Shown here piece by piece: positions 17,001 to 26,571 of a stretch of 64,000 nucleotides of DNA. The notes under the pieces were generated by a model, which searched no databases, was not told where the DNA came from, and was given only the letters and a program-made list of their open reading frames with translations. The DNA is taken from positions 1 through 64,000 of the forward strand of contig CAAGHO010000049.1 in assembly GCA_900769695.1 (NCBI GenBank), in the 5' to 3' direction. Positions within the stretch are counted from its first letter, which is position 1. Each line of letters opens with the position of its first letter. Source of the stretch: Bacilli bacterium. GTDB taxonomy: Bacteria; Bacillota_I; Bacilli_A; RF39; UBA660. The translations under genes and the position numbers were made by a program.

Positions 17001-20000
17001 CTTATAGTTATTATAATACTCAACAAGAAAACGCAAGAAGAGCCGCAGAACAAGCAGGTAGTAGTTTTGAAGATGAAAGAAAAAATCTTTATAATTTAAG
17101 ACTTGAATATATTAATGCTAAAGAAGCTACAGGTGATGAAGATGAAAATAAACAAAAGTTAAAATCTACAATTTCTAAACTTGCTAAGGCTTACGGTATT
17201 GAAGAAGAAGCACTATCAAATTTGAACGGAACAAGAGCAGAAGGTTTAGATTTACTTAGTAAAGAAAATGCTGAAAAATCACAAGATTTTTTGAACAGAA
17301 ATCAAGCTGAAATTCAGAAAGCACAAAAAGCAACACAGGATATGTTAAATAGAACTTCATTTTACATTCCTTTAAAATTTACTTATGATACTGAATCCAG
17401 TGAATCTTTTAAGGCGTTTTATAATAAATATACACAGAGTTTGGGCGAAGGCGTTTATAAAGCGGCAGGTGGTTATAAAGAATTAATAGCGGATTTAAAC
17501 ACTACTATTACCGCAATGCAACAAGAAGATAATCAAACAAAATTACATCAGCAAACTTTAGCGTTCTTAAGTAATACTCTTGTTGAATTAGAGGATAAAT
17601 ATAATAAAACTGCTACACTTACAAGAGAAGCCGCTGACGCAACAGTTGATGTTGATAAAAAGACGCAATCTTTTATAAATACTCAATATAATAGCCTTAG
17701 TTCCTTTGAAAGTGTATACAATGCGTTGCTTGAAAATAATTCGCAGATTCCGTTGTTTAAAGAAGCGTTAGATGAAGTTGTTGCTACGCAATTCCCAGAT
17801 TTTGCAAAAGCATTAGGAATTGAATTACAAGATAATGGTGATAAAGCAAAAGAAGCCGCTGATGGCGTAAATCAATATGGCGAAGACGTAGGTGAAGCCG
17901 CTTCTCAAACAGAAGAATTTGAAAAAGCTATTAAAAGTCTTACTTCAGAATTAAAAGGCGTTCAAGACGCTTATGATACTTTACATGAAGTAGCAGACGA
18001 ATACAATAAAACTGGTAGTGTTACAATAGATACAATGGCTGATTTATTATCTTTAAACCCAGAATATCTCAATTCTTTACAAATGGTAAATGGTCAATTA
18101 GTTGTTAATGATGCTTCTTTAATGTCAATGGCACAAAGCTTTACTGAAAGTGGGATTTCTGCTATTTCTAGTTCACAAGGATTAGATACTTTTAGTGAAA
18201 GTGAGCAAAAAGTTGGCACAAACGCAGAAACAGGGAAACAAGGTTCTGATAATTTAGGAACTTCTATTCAACAAGTGGGAACAGCAAGTTCACAAGCAAA
18301 TCCTTATTTAACAACGATTGGTAATACAGCTATAACAACAGGCAACCAATTTGCACAAGGAGCGCAAGGAATTTTACAATTTGCTTCTAGTTTAGATGCT
18401 GTATCTGGTGCCGCACCAAAAGCTAGAACAGGCAGTAGCGGTGTTGGTGTTCAATCTTACTCAGAAGGATTTGACGCACAAGTTCAAGCTTACCGTAATC
18501 AACAAAATCAAAAACTTTTAGAGGAATTGAAAAAAGGATTACAATTTAAACCTTCTACTTCTGGTAGTAAAGGAGGTAAAGGTGGTGGTTCTAAGAAATC
18601 CTCAACCTCAGATGCAGAAAAACAAGCAAAAGCAGACGCTAAAGCATATAAAGAAGCATTTGAAAAAGAACTTGCTACTTTAGATAAACAAAAGGTTTCA
18701 ATGAAAGATAATGCCGCTACAGATAAATGGTATTATGAACAGCTTGAAGAACTTACAAATAAATACTACAAAGATAAAGAGGGGTATGAGGATGAATATA
18801 ACAAGTACCATGAGAAAGCCTTAGACGGTATGACAAAAGCCCATGATGCGGCTTATACTGAGCGTTATAACCTCTTAAAACATCAACTTGCTATGGATAT
18901 GATTTCTGAACAGGAATACTATGACGAACTTGAAGAATTAATGAAAGAGTTCTATAGTAATGAAGAAAAATATGGCGAACAGCGTTGGAAAATTGAGGAA
19001 GAGATTTATTCTGGAAGAAACAAACTTGAAGAAGAATCTACGAGAAAAGCTGAACAAGAAGCCGAAAAACGTAAGAAAGCACGTAAAGAGGAATGGGAAG
19101 AAGAAAAGGAATGGTATGAGGAACAACAATCTAATCTGGAAACAGCGTTTAATTATGTTGCTTCATTAGCACAGAAAGAGATTGATAAACTTAATGAGCG
19201 TAAACAAGCTATTCAAGACCAGTATGACGCTGAGATTGACAAGATAAATGAGAAGAACGATGCAACAAATGATGAAATTGAACTACAAGAAAAGTTAGAT
19301 GCTTTAGCAAAAGCACAACAAAAGAAAGTAAGAATTTATAGAGAAGGAGAAGGTTTTGTCTATGAAACTGACCAATCTGCTGTAGATGAAGCCAAATCTG
19401 CTCTTACACAATATAAGAAAGAGCAAGACACTAAGAAAGAGATAAAACGTCTTGAAGATATTCGTGACGCTACAATTAATTCTGTTGAAGAACAGATAAA
19501 ATACTGGGAAAAGTACAAAGATGAATGGGGTAGTGTTACAGATAATTATACAACTGAACAGAACAAACTTCTTGCTGAACAAGTATTAGGTATTAGTTTA
19601 GAGGGTGAAAACTGGGAGAAACGTCTTGGTAATCTTCAAGATTATGTAGATAGATACAATGAAATAATGAGTACACTTAAGACAAGATATAAAAGTTACG
19701 ATGATGATGACGATGAAGATTTTGGTGACGAACTTGACCCAGATGAATATTATTCTGATAAAGAACCTAGTTATTCTCATGGGTCTGGTGGTGATAACTG
19801 GTATGAAGATGATACTTCACATGGCCCGGGGGCTTATGCAAACGGTACAACAAAAGGTTATGGTTTATCTATGGTTGGTGAAAAAGGTCGAGAATTAAGA
19901 GTTCTTGGTTCAAGGTCTAATGAGGGTGACGGTATTATTCCTAATCATTTGACTGAGAATCTTATGCAACTTGGTAAATTCTCACCTACACAATGGTTAA

Positions 20001-20158
20001 ACAGTATTGTAGGAAAAATGGGTGGACAGTCTGCACCTATTTATAACTACGCTTTTGAAAATCTTACATTACCAAATGTTACCAACGCACAATCATTTAT
20101 TGACGAATTAAAGAATTTAAAAAACAGAGCATTACAGATGGGTGGAAGGAGAGATTAA
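14025..20158 (+). CDS. Tape measure protein, split by a group I intron
   Basis: Exons 14025-14668 and 16141-20158 join to 4662 bases, 1553 residues, in frame. The junction gives D-K-I-N-E-V then S-N-D-F-A-V-S-S-S-D-I, a continuous motif of Gram-positive tape measure proteins. Without splicing the first exon runs into TAA at 14673. The protein has an early helical region, a hydrophobic stretch around the A-G-A-G-S-L-L segment, long coiled coils rich in Glu/Lys (roughly residues 880-1200), an acidic linker with several Asp in a row and a C-terminal globular part. Tape measures set tail length; at about 1.5 angstrom per residue this suggests a tail of roughly 200 nm or more. ATG 14025 overlaps the resolvase stop. 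Confidence 0.9.
14761..14789 (+). promoter_or_regulatory. Promoter inside tape measure intron
   Basis: TTGCAA (14761-14766), 17-base spacer, TATAAT (14784-14789). It would transcribe the intron endonuclease independently of the late tail transcript. Confidence 0.65.
14828..15952 (+). CDS. Intron-borne homing endonuclease, zinc fingers plus Vsr-like nuclease
   Basis: The frame opens at 14810, but TGGAGGT lies 10 bases before ATG 14828, which is therefore the start (374 residues). Three Cys-pair modules are visible (starting C-T-K-C, then S-V-C-G-K with F-Y-C-D, then S-M-C-G-K with F-C-S-Q-K-C). The C-terminal domain has L-D-I-Y-L, I-E-I-N-G-D-Y-W-H, a downstream D-x-x-K helix and I-L-Y-L-W-E-N-D. 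This matches the PD-(D/E)XK / Vsr-like (EDxHD, I-Bth0305I type) nuclease. It lies wholly inside the group I intron and should spread it into intronless tape measure genes. Confidence 0.8.
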   Translation: MEYCTKCKIREATCKHKCKFCNYIDRRKTDIGNIIKEGFWSEKEIHFIIENLIYGKIDILNDFLPYLDDNKTLDDLVILVNTTMKIRGQLTYKVRVKCSVCGKDYLISPSRYLRTKKNKLNFYCDFECRNKGFKIFGSHANERNSQYNSEWTKCSMCGKKILLPKYKREQKNRFGDNHTFCSQKCYWNFRSKYYVKDKNMNYGIKFDEERLEEMRKQTSKLHSEHLYSQTQTKIQKIIVDLLINNGINYQEEYFLGEQSLDIYLSDYNLGIEINGDYWHTNPIKYKSDDKLSKQQLKQFTYDLKKYNYSLEHFPILYLWENDIKNNLKLCELLIMLFIKEGQLKDYNSFNYTLDEDKIKLNTNIIIPYYLLKNP

Positions 20159-20170
20159 TTCTCTCCTTTT
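20146..20170 (+). terminator. Hairpin overlapping the tape measure stop codon
   Basis: AAGGAGAGA (20146-20154) pairs with TCTCTCCTT (20160-20168), with only four T residues after the stem. The stop codon lies in the loop. Probably a partial terminator or a 3'-end stabiliser. Confidence 0.5.
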
Positions 20171-20215
20171 ACTATAAAGATTTTGTTTGTTTTGGTAAAG
20201 GAAGTGAATTGAATT

Positions 20216-21070
20216 ATGCAAAATTTATACAACAATAAAGGAACCGATGTTAAGCGAGGGAATAGTAGCCTTGATGCTAAAACATGGGATATAAATAAAG
20301 AAATACTTGAAGCTATGAGAATTATTGCAAAACAGGAAGTTAATAAAGCACCTAGAGATATTACTAAAACTGGTTTGATTAAAAGTTTAAATTCTGATGG
20401 TACATATAATGTTGTTATAGATAATAAAGAATATAGCAGAGTTCCTAGTTACTCTGTCGCAAACTTTAAGATAAATGATATTGTAAAAGTCACATACCCA
20501 CAAAATCAAGCAAGTAATATGTATATAAGCGGTGGTGGAAGTAGCAAATCTGGTGGTATTAGTGCTTTAGATGTTTATCCTATTGGTTCAATTTATCTTT
20601 CTTTGGTTGCTACTAATCCTTCAACTTTTTTTGGTGGAAGTTGGTTGTTAATAGGACAAGGAAGAACTTTAGTAGGCGTTGACACTAATCAAGATAGCTT
20701 TAATCAAGCAGGAAAACTGGGCGGTGTGTATAGTAATGATTATACTCACGCACACACAACGCAAAATCATGTATTAACAATAAATGAAATTCCAAACCAT
20801 CAACATGGTATGGATGGCAATACAAATATTATAGCAGTAAAACATGGCTCTGCGGCACCTAATGAGTTTTCTCCAATTTCGACTAATAATGGTTTTCAAA
20901 TTCATAACAACGGTGGTTGGTTTAATGATTGGAGCAAAGGTACTATTACAACTACATTAGGTGAAGGTGGAGGACAAGGACATACACACGGAGATGTAAC
21001 ATTGACAAAACAAACTATTTCAACTGTACAGCCATATCTTTGTTGTTATATTTGGCAAAGAACATCTTAA
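20216..21070 (+). CDS. Tail tip protein with collar-like C-terminal domain
   Basis: A 284-residue protein. Residues 1-110 contain a small beta domain (G-L-I-K-S-L-N-S-D-G-T-Y-N-V-V-I) like the OB-type modules of baseplate proteins. From ~115 it follows the phage tail-collar pattern: D-V-Y-P-I-G-S-I-Y, then P-S-T-F-F-G-G-S-W, H-A-H-T-T, E-I-P-N-H-Q-H, G-H-T-H and a closing W-Q-R-T. The spaced His pairs may hold metal along a fibre axis. It follows the tape measure directly, so it is part of the tail tip or baseplate. AAAGGAAGTG precedes ATG 20216. Confidence 0.65.
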   Translation: MQNLYNNKGTDVKRGNSSLDAKTWDINKEILEAMRIIAKQEVNKAPRDITKTGLIKSLNSDGTYNVVIDNKEYSRVPSYSVANFKINDIVKVTYPQNQASNMYISGGGSSKSGGISALDVYPIGSIYLSLVATNPSTFFGGSWLLIGQGRTLVGVDTNQDSFNQAGKLGGVYSNDYTHAHTTQNHVLTINEIPNHQHGMDGNTNIIAVKHGSAAPNEFSPISTNNGFQIHNNGGWFNDWSKGTITTTLGEGGGQGHTHGDVTLTKQTISTVQPYLCCYIWQRTS

Positions 21071-21090
21071 AAAGTAGGTGATTAAATTTT

Positions 21091-22215
21091 ATGGTAACTA
21101 AACCGATATTATATTCAATAAATGCATTTGATGCTTCTCAAAAGTCAACATTTACATTCTATTCAACTGGTGGTAATCAAGTTGTAAAGAACCAATTAAC
21201 AATTCGTAACAATACCACAAACCAAGTTGTATACCAACAGTCTGTGGACTCATTTAAGTTTGAGCATACTGTTCCACCTAATACATTAACTAATGGTACA
21301 TATTATAACGCTTATGTAACTACTTATGACGCACAAGGCGAAGCAAGTAGTCCAAGTGACCCTATACAGTTTTGGTGCTATACTCAACCTACAATAGAGT
21401 TTACCAATTTACCTGCAAATAATATTATCAATTCTTCAAGTTTTTTATTTGAGTTTACATATAATCAGATTGAGGGTGAATTATTAAACTATTACAATGT
21501 GATTTTATATAATTCTAACCATGTTGAAATTAATAACAGTGGTGAGATTTATGGTGGTCAGAGTATTAAACCACCAGTAACTCAAACTTATTTATTGACT
21601 GGATTAGATGATAAAGCAACTTATTACATTGAAATCAAGGGTTATACTATTTATGGAACTTATGTAACAACTGGTGAAATATTAATCACTGTTACATATT
21701 CCAGTCCAACTGTGTTTGGTATTCTTGGTTTGACTAATGATTGCACTAATGGTTATATCACTGGTGAAAGTATTGTTAGTATTATTGAGGGTTCAAGCAA
21801 TCCAGAAGAACCAATATATATTACTAATGTAGACGGTAAAGAAATTGATTTAAGACCAGACGGTTACTGGGTAAAGTGGACAAGTGGTTTCCAATTAAAC
21901 GGAGATTTTACGGCTCAATGGTGGTTTAGAGATATGAACGTAGACACACCAATCTCATTTTTTACTAATTCACAAGGTCAAAAGATTACGTTTACTTATA
22001 GGAACGGATATTATAGAAATGAAACAGAACTTAAAGCCTATGTAGATATGACTGTGGACAGTGGTATTGCAGAAGATGTTTATTATAGATATTCTCAATA
22101 TATTCCATTACCACAAAATACAGATTATCTTACTTTATGGGTGAGAAGAATAGGAAATGTTTATAATATTTCTTTGATAAATTTAGGTAGCGTAATTCCT
22201 ACTGCAACAAATTAA
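21091..22215 (+). CDS. Tail tip protein with fibronectin-like and lectin-like modules
   Basis: A 374-residue protein, almost entirely beta-strand. Two FN3-like modules are suggested by the Pro/Tyr/Thr spacing around residues 8-95 and 98-200 (N-G-T-Y-Y-N-A-Y-V and A-T-Y-Y-I-E-I-K-G-Y). The last third (G-D-F-T-A-Q-W-W-F-R-D, then L-W-V-R-R-I-G-N-V-Y) resembles a concanavalin/LamG-type beta sandwich. Likely a surface-exposed tail component that touches host glycans. Between two tail tip genes in one operon. Fold assignment is inferred. Confidence 0.5.
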   Translation: MVTKPILYSINAFDASQKSTFTFYSTGGNQVVKNQLTIRNNTTNQVVYQQSVDSFKFEHTVPPNTLTNGTYYNAYVTTYDAQGEASSPSDPIQFWCYTQPTIEFTNLPANNIINSSSFLFEFTYNQIEGELLNYYNVILYNSNHVEINNSGEIYGGQSIKPPVTQTYLLTGLDDKATYYIEIKGYTIYGTYVTTGEILITVTYSSPTVFGILGLTNDCTNGYITGESIVSIIEGSSNPEEPIYITNVDGKEIDLRPDGYWVKWTSGFQLNGDFTAQWWFRDMNVDTPISFFTNSQGQKITFTYRNGYYRNETELKAYVDMTVDSGIAEDVYYRYSQYIPLPQNTDYLTLWVRRIGNVYNISLINLGSVIPTATN

Positions 22216-22251
22216 TAATAACAATAAATAGAAAGTAGGTGAGAGGATAAT

Positions 22252-23184
22252 ATGTTTTCTTTCTTAGGGTACAATTTCGTACAAGACGGTAACAGCCTAG
22301 ATATTGCACCTACCAGTGTAAATAATGTAACAACAGTTCAAGTTCAGAACGGTATCTTTGACCATTTTCATTTAACTAGTAATGTAACTAGTGATTATTC
22401 ACCTATTAAAAATACTGAATGGGCTTATCTTGATATTATTGTTGCTAATTTTGACGGTAATATCAATGGCGGTAATGTAGATTTCTTACTGCAATATTTG
22501 ACCGCTATTAAAGTAAAACGTAGAATTAAAGGTACATTTAACTGGGTTACTTTAAAGACAGTTACAGTAAAAGCATTTGAAGATTTAAACTTTGCTTTTA
22601 ATGATTATATAGCCGCTAATAATACAGATTATGAATATGCTTTAGTTCCTATATTGAACGGTGCTGAGGGCGATTATATTACCAATAGTATTACTTCTCA
22701 ATTCAAGGGCGTATTCATTTGTGAAAAGGATAGTATATATAAATTCTACGCTGGGGTAGCATATGGTACTGGTAAACGTGTTAAGAAAATAGGAGTGTTT
22801 GAGCCTTATGGTAGTAAATATCCAGTAATTGTTGCTAATGCTAAGACGAATTATTATAGTAATAGTATTAGTTTTACTGTCTTACCTTTAGATTATGAAA
22901 AAAATAGAATAATGGATAGATATGAAATCAATAAATTAACAGAGGAAATACTAAATTATATCACAGACAATAAAGCGAAAATTATAAAGGACTGGAATGG
23001 AAATATTTTCTTAATTTATCCAAGTTCAGAACCAAACATTACATATGATAATAACTGGGGTATGGGAAAAATAGATATTTCTTTTGATTACGTTGAGGTT
23101 GGTGACGCAAATAACGAAAAAGACCTTATGGAATTTGGATTAGTAGAACCAGTAGTAAGTGGAGTTTCTACTACTGGAACGTAA
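22252..23184 (+). CDS. Tail tip protein, possible distal tail component
   Basis: A 310-residue beta-rich protein following the FN3-like tail gene and preceding the hub protein. The C-terminal half (S-N-S-I-S-F-T-V-L-P-L, then a charged helix, then I-S-F-D-Y-V-E-V-G-D) looks like the terminal domain of distal-tail-like proteins from Clostridial phages. An AGTAGGTGAGAGG site precedes ATG 22252. Alternatives are another baseplate spacer; no motif settles this. Confidence 0.45.
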   Translation: MFSFLGYNFVQDGNSLDIAPTSVNNVTTVQVQNGIFDHFHLTSNVTSDYSPIKNTEWAYLDIIVANFDGNINGGNVDFLLQYLTAIKVKRRIKGTFNWVTLKTVTVKAFEDLNFAFNDYIAANNTDYEYALVPILNGAEGDYITNSITSQFKGVFICEKDSIYKFYAGVAYGTGKRVKKIGVFEPYGSKYPVIVANAKTNYYSNSISFTVLPLDYEKNRIMDRYEINKLTEEILNYITDNKAKIIKDWNGNIFLIYPSSEPNITYDNNWGMGKIDISFDYVEVGDANNEKDLMEFGLVEPVVSGVSTTGT

Positions 23185-23197
23185 GGGAGGATAAATT

Positions 23198-24610
23198 ATG
23201 CCATTAAATATAACGCAGAATTTATACAATATCGCAAAACAACGAATGAGAGAACGTCAAATAAAGATAAATCTGCTCAATTATGAGTATCAGACCGTAA
23301 ATGAAATACAGGGTTATGTTATCAGTGGTAATATAAATTGTGATAGTAACAATGACCAAAGGCGTTCATGTAGTATTACTTTAGCACTGAAAGATACCGC
23401 TGATTTTGAGATAAAATCTGGTGGAAGAATATGGTTGGATAGATATGTTCAGATTTATATAGGTGAATATGATATACTTGCAAAAGACTGGGAATGGGTA
23501 AATTTAGGTATTTATCTTATCAATACCCCTACATGGAATTATGACGCTTCTACTAATTCATTATCATTTGAGGGACTTGACCTTATGGCAAGACTGAATG
23601 GTACAAGAAATGGTTATATTTCAGATATGCCAACAACGATTCCACAAGGTAGTAACGTAAGAAACGCTATGATTAGTGTGTTAAAGTTAGTAGGAGTAAC
23701 TAAATATGTCCTTGAAGAATTGCCATATGCTTTACCTTATGATATACAAGTAGACGTTGGTGATAGTGTTTATTCATTACTTTCTCAATTAAGAGATGTA
23801 GACGCAACTATGGAAATTTTCTTTGATGTGAACGGAGTATTTAGGTATCAAAAAATTCCAAGTGGTCATAATGAACCGTCTTTATTGGATGACGATGTAT
23901 GGGATAATATTGTAACATCAGAAAGTATTACGTCTGATTTTGAAAGCGTTAAAAATGTAGTAAGAGTATTTGGAAAATCAATCGACCCAACATATTATCC
24001 AAGTAATATAACTCAGAGTGGAAATACTTATACTCTTACTATTGCAGATTATCCAACAACTTTTGATGCAGATACAAGTTTCACAGTAGGTTGGACGGCT
24101 ACTACAGCAGTTGCAAGTCCTTATATTAAAGTGAATGATAACAGCGCATTACCTTTGGTTAATGAGGACGGAACAGCGGCGGTACTAGACCGTAACAACC
24201 AGTATTACGTTGCCAGATACCAGAATGGTAAGTTTATATACCTAGGCTATCAACAGATATATGGTGAAGCTAAAGACGATAATCCACAAAGTCCTTATTA
24301 TGTGGGAAGTACAATAGGTGAAATAGCAATCCCTTTATCAGGGGGCGAATACGATAATATTTACACTAATGATTTAGCAAGACAACGTGCCAAATATGAA
24401 TTATATTTACGAACCAGAATGAATGACAGTGTGAGTTTGACATGTGTCCCTATATGGTGGCTTGACGTAAATATAGTTGTTTCATACACACCTAAAGATT
24501 CTACGGTTCCAAAACAGTATCTTGTAAAAAGTTTTAGTGCTGATATGCAAGAAAGTGGTTCAATGAATATAAGTATGATTGCTTATTATCCAGAATACGA
24601 AAGTTTCTAA
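23198..24610 (+). CDS. Tail hub / tail-associated protein (DUF5048-like)
   Basis: A 470-residue protein resembling the DUF5048 tail proteins of Clostridial phages. Pattern: an N-terminal helix, I-N-C-D-S-N-N-D-Q-R-R-S-C-S-I-T, W-L-D-R-Y-V-Q-I-Y-I-G, W-V-N-L-G-I-Y-L-I, then L-S-F-E-G-L-D-L-M-A-R-L-N. These strands match the gp27-like hub fold at the end of the tail tube. It ends the core tail-tip operon: a promoter for a non-coding RNA begins 28 bases after its stop. GGGAGGATAAATT precedes ATG 23198. Confidence 0.65.
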   Translation: MPLNITQNLYNIAKQRMRERQIKINLLNYEYQTVNEIQGYVISGNINCDSNNDQRRSCSITLALKDTADFEIKSGGRIWLDRYVQIYIGEYDILAKDWEWVNLGIYLINTPTWNYDASTNSLSFEGLDLMARLNGTRNGYISDMPTTIPQGSNVRNAMISVLKLVGVTKYVLEELPYALPYDIQVDVGDSVYSLLSQLRDVDATMEIFFDVNGVFRYQKIPSGHNEPSLLDDDVWDNIVTSESITSDFESVKNVVRVFGKSIDPTYYPSNITQSGNTYTLTIADYPTTFDADTSFTVGWTATTAVASPYIKVNDNSALPLVNEDGTAAVLDRNNQYYVARYQNGKFIYLGYQQIYGEAKDDNPQSPYYVGSTIGEIAIPLSGGEYDNIYTNDLARQRAKYELYLRTRMNDSVSLTCVPIWWLDVNIVVSYTPKDSTVPKQYLVKSFSADMQESGSMNISMIAYYPEYESF

Positions 24611-24637
24611 ATAAGTGGAAATATTTCAAAATAACTA

Positions 24638-24666
24638 TTGACACAAGGCGTAAAGTATGGTAAGAT
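24638..24666 (+). promoter_or_regulatory. Promoter for structured RNA
   Basis: TTGACA (24638-24643), 17-base spacer, TAAGAT (24661-24666) preceded by TGG (extended -10). A nearby TATAAT at 24666 would need a 22-base spacer and is less likely. The expected start is about 24673. Confidence 0.75.
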
Positions 24667-24672
24667 ATAATT

Positions 24673-25052
24673 AAGTTAAGGAAAGGAAATAAAAGATATA
24701 TGTTCTCCTTATAAATTGTATACATTGTTGTTCGTATCCATGTGCGAAAAATCCACAACGTTCCTTTTCTTAACTGGATTTTCATTATCATTTACTTGCC
24801 ATAGTGATAATGAAATTAATTCAGCTAAAGTTGAAAAAAGCCTGTGATGGTGACAATTCAAACTAACCTATGATTAGATAGGTAGTTAGTCACAAAAAGC
24901 TGAACCCTTTTATGTGCGAGAGATAAAAGGTGAATGGTGACGTAATGCTTGGAAAAAAGAACTAAGCATATTTTTCTTATTTTCATTAAACCTCCTGTAA
25001 TACGTTTTTGGTAGCAAGAAAGAGTGTTTCTTAATAGATTCACTCTTTTTTG
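24673..25052 (+). ncRNA. Structured non-coding RNA, about 380 nt, unknown class
   Basis: No credible gene occupies 24611-25115. Helices read directly: 15 bp closing 24674-24688 with 24761-24775, enclosing a nested hairpin; 11 bp 24780-24790 with 24805-24815; 7 bp 24820-24826 with 24898-24904, enclosing 24850-24854/24889-24893 and a ~10-bp hairpin with one bulge around 24862-24887; 8 bp 24906-24913 with 24923-24930; 6 bp 24945-24950 with 24964-24969; then a terminator. The first helix begins within a base or two of the predicted transcription start, so the RNA has a sealed 5' end. I do not recognise an Rfam class. It lies between the tail hub and the first fibre gene. Confidence 0.7.
25019..25051 (+). 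terminator. Terminator of the structured RNA
   Basis: AAAGAGTG (25019-25026) pairs with CACTCTTT (25041-25048), followed by further T residues. It closes the non-coding RNA and insulates the fibre genes that follow. Confidence 0.75.
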
Positions 25053-25115
25053 TTGTAATAAAATAAAGAATAATATATAATAATATTTAGATTACATAGA
25101 AAGGAAGTGTGATTT

Positions 25116-25847
25116 ATGAGTGAACGTTACCCTCAATTTCTGAGTACGACTTTTCCTAATCAAGTACAAACATTTACAACTTTTTTGGATATTACGGCTT
25201 CTGACGCACAATTAATTCAGCAATATCAGACAGCTATTCAGTCTAATGATTATGAAACCGCACAAAATATATTTGCACAAATTCCAAACGGTAATCAAAA
25301 GATTATCAATGCTCAAAAATTAAATACGATTATCAATACTTGTGAAGCGTTGGAAAATTTTTATAAAACTGATGTGCAACCTTATGTAGAGGGCAAGCAA
25401 ATTGAATGGCAGAATATCATCAATTTATTTGGCTATAAGGGAATATATAACCCTACTATAACCTATTCTAAGAATAACTTTGTAACATACACCTATAACG
25501 GTGTAAATTATGTGTATATTGCTGTTACTAATCCACCTTTGGGAACAGATCCCACAAATACAACTTATTGGCGAGTGCTTTCTATTCGTGGTGAAAAAGG
25601 TGATTCTGGTGAGGGATTGTCTTTCTTAGGAGAATGGGATAGTACAGTACATTACACCACACAGAACGTAGTAACATACGGTAACTATGTGTGGGCTTGT
25701 ATTGAAGCTAATAATAACCAAGCACCTTTTGAGGGTTCGCAATACTGGGTTAATATTGGTTCTGTTAGACCTAGAGAAATTCCAGTACAAAGGGGAACGC
25801 CAAGTCAACAAGAAACTGGTGATTTATGGTTTAGAATTGTGAACTAA
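25116..25847 (+). CDS. Tail fibre protein with two carbohydrate-binding-like modules
   Basis: A 243-residue protein. Residues 1-105 are helical and probably attach to the tail tip. Two small aromatic modules follow: ~108-155 (G-I-Y-N-P-T-I-T-Y-S-K-N-N-F-V-T-Y) and ~172-215 (G-E-W-D-S-T-V-H-Y-T-T-Q-N-V-V-T-Y). They have the W-x(n)-Y-x(n)-V-x-Y spacing of CBM5/12 chitin-binding-type domains. A short collagen-like G-E-K-G-D-S-G links them. The next gene has the same plan, so the two are paralogues. AAAGGAAGTGTG precedes ATG 25116. Confidence 0.6.
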   Translation: MSERYPQFLSTTFPNQVQTFTTFLDITASDAQLIQQYQTAIQSNDYETAQNIFAQIPNGNQKIINAQKLNTIINTCEALENFYKTDVQPYVEGKQIEWQNIINLFGYKGIYNPTITYSKNNFVTYTYNGVNYVYIAVTNPPLGTDPTNTTYWRVLSIRGEKGDSGEGLSFLGEWDSTVHYTTQNVVTYGNYVWACIEANNNQAPFEGSQYWVNIGSVRPREIPVQRGTPSQQETGDLWFRIVN

Positions 25848-25861
25848 GAAAGGAAAAAAAT

Positions 25862-26551
25862 ATGGCAAGTTTTGAAGTCAGACGTTGGCAAGACTTATCA
25901 TTAAGTAATAGAAACTTAATGCAACAGTTTTCTCAATATTTTAGAGAGGGTTATTTTAGTCAAGCATTAGCGTTAATTATGAACAATGATGACATTGATT
26001 CTGAAACGGTTATGCCAATATGTTTCAATATGATTCATACGGCTCTTGAATATTTACAGAATTTATATTACAATGCAGTAGAGGTTAAACTTGCAGAAGA
26101 TGAACAATTATTTCAGACAATGCTTAATAATTACATAAATAAGAAAGAATATCAAGCTGATATACAATATGAAATGTATAACTTTGTTGTTTATGACAAA
26201 CAAGTTTATATGTGTTTAAAACAATCAACTGGAAATCTGCCTACTGATATGGAATACTGGGTGTTGATTGGCTTAAAAGGTGAGGTTGGTGCGACAAGTA
26301 TTGACGTTCAGTTAAAAGATGTTTGGGATAAAACAGTAAATTATGCTATTAATGACGTTGTTACTTATGAAAATGTAATGTATATTGCTTTAAAAGCGAA
26401 TACAAATGTTCAACCAGATACCACACCTAGCACATGGCAGGTATTTATGAAGTTTCCAAAAGCAAGAGTTATTGTATCTGAAACAGAACCAACTGACGAA
26501 CAATTAGAAGTTGGTGGTCAATGGTGGAAAATTTTATCTATCGAAGTTTAA
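25862..26551 (+). CDS. Tail fibre protein, paralogue of the preceding gene
   Basis: A 229-residue protein with the same order of parts as its upstream neighbour: helical first ~95 residues, an aromatic module (Y-Q-A-D-I-Q-Y-E-M-Y-N-F-V-V-Y), the linker G-L-K-G-E-V-G-A, a second module (V-W-D-K-T-V-N-Y-A-I-N-D-V-V-T-Y) and a short end domain. CBM5/12-like spacing suggests binding to cell-wall sugar. The stop is followed closely by the next ribosome site, so these genes are one operon. Confidence 0.6.
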   Translation: MASFEVRRWQDLSLSNRNLMQQFSQYFREGYFSQALALIMNNDDIDSETVMPICFNMIHTALEYLQNLYYNAVEVKLAEDEQLFQTMLNNYINKKEYQADIQYEMYNFVVYDKQVYMCLKQSTGNLPTDMEYWVLIGLKGEVGATSIDVQLKDVWDKTVNYAINDVVTYENVMYIALKANTNVQPDTTPSTWQVFMKFPKARVIVSETEPTDEQLEVGGQWWKILSIEV

Positions 26552-26571
26552 TAAAGAAAGTTGGTGAAAAT

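Noticed and set aside
16187..20158. Tape measure gene starting at ATG 16187
   Set aside because: The frame extends upstream to 16141 and joins in frame to 14668 through a group I intron; no ribosome site precedes 16187.
24666..24671. TATAAT as -10 of the RNA promoter
   Set aside because: Spacer to TTGACA would be 22 bases; TAAGAT at 24661 gives 17.
24534..25043. Two small - strand frames at 24534-24791 and 24858-25043
   Set aside because: They lie across strong hairpins of the structured RNA, lack ribosome sites and oppose its promoter and terminator.
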